A stretch of 64,000 bases of DNA, from assembly GCF_009765835.1 (NCBI RefSeq), contig NZ_LMUS01000006.1, forward strand, positions 186,001-250,000. The letters run 5' to 3'. Each line of letters opens with the position of its first letter. Position 1 is the stretch's first letter. Shown piece after piece: positions 61,059 through 64,000 of this stretch. A program made the position numbers and the translations under genes. The stretch comes from Granulicella sp. L56. Lineage in GTDB: Bacteria > Acidobacteriota > Terriglobia > Terriglobales > Acidobacteriaceae. Below the pieces are notes generated by a model that did not search any database, was not told the DNA's origin, and worked only from the letters and a program-made list of their open reading frames with translations.

Positions 61059-64000
61059 TTACCGCTCATGCTGGAAGTTATATCGAATGCCGGCGGTGAT
61101 CGTAGGTTTGTAATACTCTCGCTGATTTATGAACTGGGAGCTGCCGGTGTAATAACCGAAGACCTCGTTGTTGAGATTAAGTCCGGAGACGACAGCGCTC
61201 AGGCCGCGAACGAGGCGATAGCTGCCCTGTGCATCGACCTGAAAATGGGTGAGCGTGTAGACGTCGCCGGAGGGTCCCCTGGGGCCGAGGCCGCTTGGGT
61301 CCGCTCCACTCACCAGGGTTGGAGAGACCCAGTTGTAAGAGAACAGGCTTTGGCCGTTGTAGGCGAGGCCGGTGCGCAGAGAGAAGCGTTTGGTGTCGTA
61401 GGTGCCGCTGAGGTTCCAGGTGTTGGGAGCCTGATCGATCAATGTGGGATGGTCGTTGCGGAGGGGAACGCCTTTCTCGCGCGATGCGGTGTAGCTGTAA
61501 TTCGCGGAGACGCCCAGGTTGCGTAGAACTCCGGGGAGATAACTCAGGTGCTGCTGATAGCTGAGCTCGAAGCCGTAGAGGTAGGCGTTTTGGCCGTTGA
61601 CATACTGCGTGATGGCATCGCCCGGATACTGCTCGATGACCGCCTGCAGTGCGGTTGGGAAGTACCCGACAGGGAAGTTGGATAGGTCGAGGTTGCCGGG
61701 AAGCGTAGAAAGTAACTGCGGAGCATTCAGTTGCTTGAAGAAGAAGCCTGCCTGGATCATGCCGAGCGGGCGTAGATAGTTCTCATAGAGTAAGTCGTAG
61801 TTATTCGCATGCTCGGGACGCAGGGAGGGATTGCCAATGCTGACTGCGACAGGGCTGGCAGTGCTGTCCTCTGTGACATAGGGAACTAGTTGGTAGGCGT
61901 CAGGACGTGCGACACCCCGAGCGTAGACTGCGCGTAGTGCGGAGTCGGGTGTGAGGCGATAGCGTAGCTGCACGCTTGGCAGAACATCGAGGTAGGAGGG
62001 ATTATTGGCAACGCCGGTAGGTATCCCACCTGTTGGCGTAAGCAGGACTTTGTAGCCGAAGGTGTCCATCTGAGTTCCTTCAAAACGCAGTCCGGTCTGG
62101 ACGTGCAGATTGCCGAAGTCGATGGTGTTCATGACGTAGCCTGCGGTGATGCGTTCGACGGTATGGAAGATGTTGGGATAGGTAGCGGCAGCGGTCTTGG
62201 CTGCGTCGACGAAGCCTTTGAAGTTAGTGAGGGTGTAAGCCATGGCTTTGTTGAAGTCTGAGACGGGGCCATACTTACCGCCGAAGTAGCTGCCGTTGTA
62301 GTAGTCGGTATTGCTGAAGTCGCCTTGGAGCTGGGCCATGGTAACGGCGGAGTTGGCCTTGGTCGACCAGCCATCGTAGACGGTCTCAGTAGCGTCCTGG
62401 GTCTTGTGAGCATTGGTGAACTTGAAGCCGGTTTCGAACGAGCCGAAGTGGGAGCCTAAGGTGTAGTTATGCGCGTAAGAGGTGGCTGCGGTCAGGTTGA
62501 GCTGTGTACTGGAACCGGTCGATGTGGTGATGTCTTTGAAGGCCCACAGGTTCGCATTCTGCAAGGGAGAGTTATTGGCGTCGCATGTGTTGAAGGTAGG
62601 ACGGTTGGGATTCTGTTGCGCGGAGGGGGAGTAGTTACAAAAGACGGAGGGACCAATCCAGGAGAAGTCGGCCTTCGGGTTGCCGGCCGAGTCAACCTCA
62701 TAAGACCGTGCTGCCGATAGCTCCCAGGTCAGGAGGGAGTTGGCGCGAGCATCTCTTCCTCCGAGAATCAAGGCGCCAACGGAGGCGTTGGGACGCTTGC
62801 TCGATGTGTAGAACTTCGGTGCTGGAGAAGCGGCGGTGACGCTGGGGAGTGCGCCGGTTGCGCTGAGGGGGGTTGAGACGGGCTCATAGTACCACTTGTC
62901 GCCCCAGTCCTTGAAGTCGGAGTAGATGCCGTGCGCATACACGCTGGCGTTGTCGCTGAGCCGGTAGTCGGCGCTGCCCGCAAATCCGTAGCGATAACGG
63001 TAGTATCGATATTCGCGGATGGTGTCATTGTCATAGAACGGTTGCGCAAAGGTGGAGAGTGGATCGAGCGATGGCTGAATGTTATCGATGCCGCGCCCGT
63101 TGTAATCAAAGGCTGCGTTGCCGAGAATGCCGAAACGCTTGGTGGCTCCGAAGCGCTTACCAGCAGTGCCGCCTACGCCATAGGAGGAGCGGCCATTCTC
63201 GATGTTGGTGAAGCCTCCGTTCCCGTAGAGGTTGAGAGTGGGCAGGTCGCCGGCCTCTTTGGTGCGCAGATTGACGGAACCTCCGATGCCGTTGGCATCC
63301 TGATTGGCAGAGAGGGTCTTATTGAGCTCGACAGCCTCGATCAGGTCGGATGGAAGAACGTCGAGGCGCACCTGGCGGACGGTGGGTTCAGGCGAGGGAA
63401 TGGTGATGCCGTCGACGGTGACGTTGGTGAGGCGAGGCTCCGTGCCGCGGACCTGGATGTAGACGCCTTCGCCTTCGATGCGGTAGAGGCTGACCGAAGG
63501 AAGGCGACCGATAGCGTCGGCGACATTGGCGTTGGGCAGACTAGTGATGACCTCTGAGGGAAGGACCTGCACGATATTGTCCGCGGTCCGTGTCTGATTG
63601 ATGGCCTCGGCTTCACCATGGGGACGATCGGCGGTGACAAGAATTTCTTCGCTCCGCGAGGCGACGGTCAACTTCAGATCGAGGTTCAACGATTGTCCGG
63701 GCTTGAGCTCGAGGTGCGTCTTCTGGGGTTCGAACCCGACATAGGAGACGGTGATGGTATAGCTTCCTGCAGGGACGGCGGGGAGCGTGAAGGAGCCTTG
63801 TTGCGAGGTGACGCCGAGGATGTTCAGCGGTGTGAGCTGGAGCTGCGCACCGGCCAGCGCGGCTCCGGCATGATCGACGACGGAGCCCGAGATGGTTCCT
63901 CTGCCGGATTGCGCCAGTGAATGCGAGGACAGCAGGGAGAGACAGAGCAGCAGACAGAGGGCGAGACGACGCCGGCAATCACCGATAGTAAAGACAAGGC
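61059..64000 (-). CDS. TonB-dependent receptor with carboxypeptidase-regulatory-like N-terminus, partial
   Basis: The frame is open from the right edge (no start inside the window) to the stop at 61059, about 980 residues visible. Near the edge: a signal-like LALCLLLCLSLLSSHSLAQS, then a CarboxypepD-reg domain (GTISGSVVDHAGAALAGAQL, LPAVPAGSYTITVSYVGFEP). The plug domain has NVADAIGRLPSVSLYRIEGE and VDGITIPS; the barrel ends GIRYNFQHER with a terminal-strand pattern. Imports a ligand across the outer membrane, possibly linked to the phosphatase downstream. Confidence 0.93.
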   Translation of the reverse strand, partial: LVFTIGDCRRRLALCLLLCLSLLSSHSLAQSGRGTISGSVVDHAGAALAGAQLQLTPLNILGVTSQQGSFTLPAVPAGSYTITVSYVGFEPQKTHLELKPGQSLNLDLKLTVASRSEEILVTADRPHGEAEAINQTRTADNIVQVLPSEVITSLPNANVADAIGRLPSVSLYRIEGEGVYIQVRGTEPRLTNVTVDGITIPSPEPTVRQVRLDVLPSDLIEAVELNKTLSANQDANGIGGSVNLRTKEAGDLPTLNLYGNGGFTNIENGRSSYGVGGTAGKRFGATKRFGILGNAAFDYNGRGIDNIQPSLDPLSTFAQPFYDNDTIREYRYYRYRYGFAGSADYRLSDNASVYAHGIYSDFKDWGDKWYYEPVSTPLSATGALPSVTAASPAPKFYTSSKRPNASVGALILGGRDARANSLLTWELSAARSYEVDSAGNPKADFSWIGPSVFCNYSPSAQQNPNRPTFNTCDANNSPLQNANLWAFKDITTSTGSSTQLNLTAATSYAHNYTLGSHFGSFETGFKFTNAHKTQDATETVYDGWSTKANSAVTMAQLQGDFSNTDYYNGSYFGGKYGPVSDFNKAMAYTLTNFKGFVDAAKTAAATYPNIFHTVERITAGYVMNTIDFGNLHVQTGLRFEGTQMDTFGYKVLLTPTGGIPTGVANNPSYLDVLPSVQLRYRLTPDSALRAVYARGVARPDAYQLVPYVTEDSTASPVAVSIGNPSLRPEHANNYDLLYENYLRPLGMIQAGFFFKQLNAPQLLSTLPGNLDLSNFPVGYFPTALQAVIEQYPGDAITQYVNGQNAYLYGFELSYQQHLSYLPGVLRNLGVSANYSYTASREKGVPLRNDHPTLIDQAPNTWNLSGTYDTKRFSLRTGLAYNGQSLFSYNWVSPTLVSGADPSGLGPRGPSGDVYTLTHFQVDAQGSYRLVRGLSAVVSGLNLNNEVFGYYTGSSQFINQREYYKPTITAGIRYNFQHER

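Overview
The window reads as an accessory, island-rich stretch of an Acidobacteriota chromosome (Terriglobia type: Granulicella, Edaphobacter or Terriglobus-like). This is an inference from the TonB-dependent receptor with a carboxypeptidase-regulatory-like N-terminus, the multiheme cytochrome / CRTAC1 / TPR operon and the integrase family. No rRNA, complete tRNA or CRISPR array was seen.

Layout. (1) 39-11843, all minus strand: a plasmid/ICE-type module with a ribbon-helix-helix-like protein, RepB-like primase, SSB and a P-type (Trb/VirB) type IV secretion operon in the order TrbC, D, E, G, I, two small genes, J, one small gene, L, one small gene, F, B. Relaxase and coupling protein are not in the window. 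Two palindromes lie upstream of trbC. (2) 12048-17491: a DUF1016/YhcG-type PDDEXK protein, then a ~1270-aa DUF4062-STAND NTPase, a candidate anti-phage sensor. (3) 18125-21038: a four-gene operon of helical small protein, radical SAM/SPASM enzyme and two 2OG-Fe(II) oxygenases. It looks like a peptide-modifying (RiPP, possibly cyclophane) cluster. (4) 21578-42691: a ~21-kb unit bounded by a perfect 48-bp direct repeat that is the 3' half of a tRNA-Asp(GTC), with a tyrosine integrase just inside the left copy. Its cargo is redox and xenobiotic-type genes: FolE, DoxX-like, siderophore-interacting flavoprotein, SDRs, two MFS exporters, three TetR regulators with visible operators, a double CDGSH protein, paired propeller and Ig-like proteins, thioredoxin reductase and a peroxiredoxin. 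It also holds a complete IS1595-family element with passenger genes and an 8-bp target duplication. (5) 42723-43708: a second, frameshifted integrase after the right att copy, so at least two elements are stacked in tandem. (6) 43954-50422: a chromosome-like operon (CRTAC1 protein, five-heme cytochrome c with TPR, TPR protein). (7) 50760-53683: a second, decayed copy of the TetR-operator-SDR-flavoprotein module, followed by an IS481-type element. (8) 53670-59271: a recombination scar (5'-truncated poxB joined to a DUF3150 gene), a MoxR ATPase, a gene split by a 194-bp MITE, an Xre/RES toxin-antitoxin pair and a multiply frameshifted thioredoxin-like pseudogene. (9) 59672-64000: a histidine acid phosphatase and a TonB receptor running off the right edge.

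The main themes are accretion of integrative elements at tRNA-Asp, a repeated hairpin family (CCTCTGCCG-N5-CGGCAGAGG) near the module ends that echoes the att core, and cargo that includes two poorly described systems: the STAND protein and the radical SAM/2OG operon.
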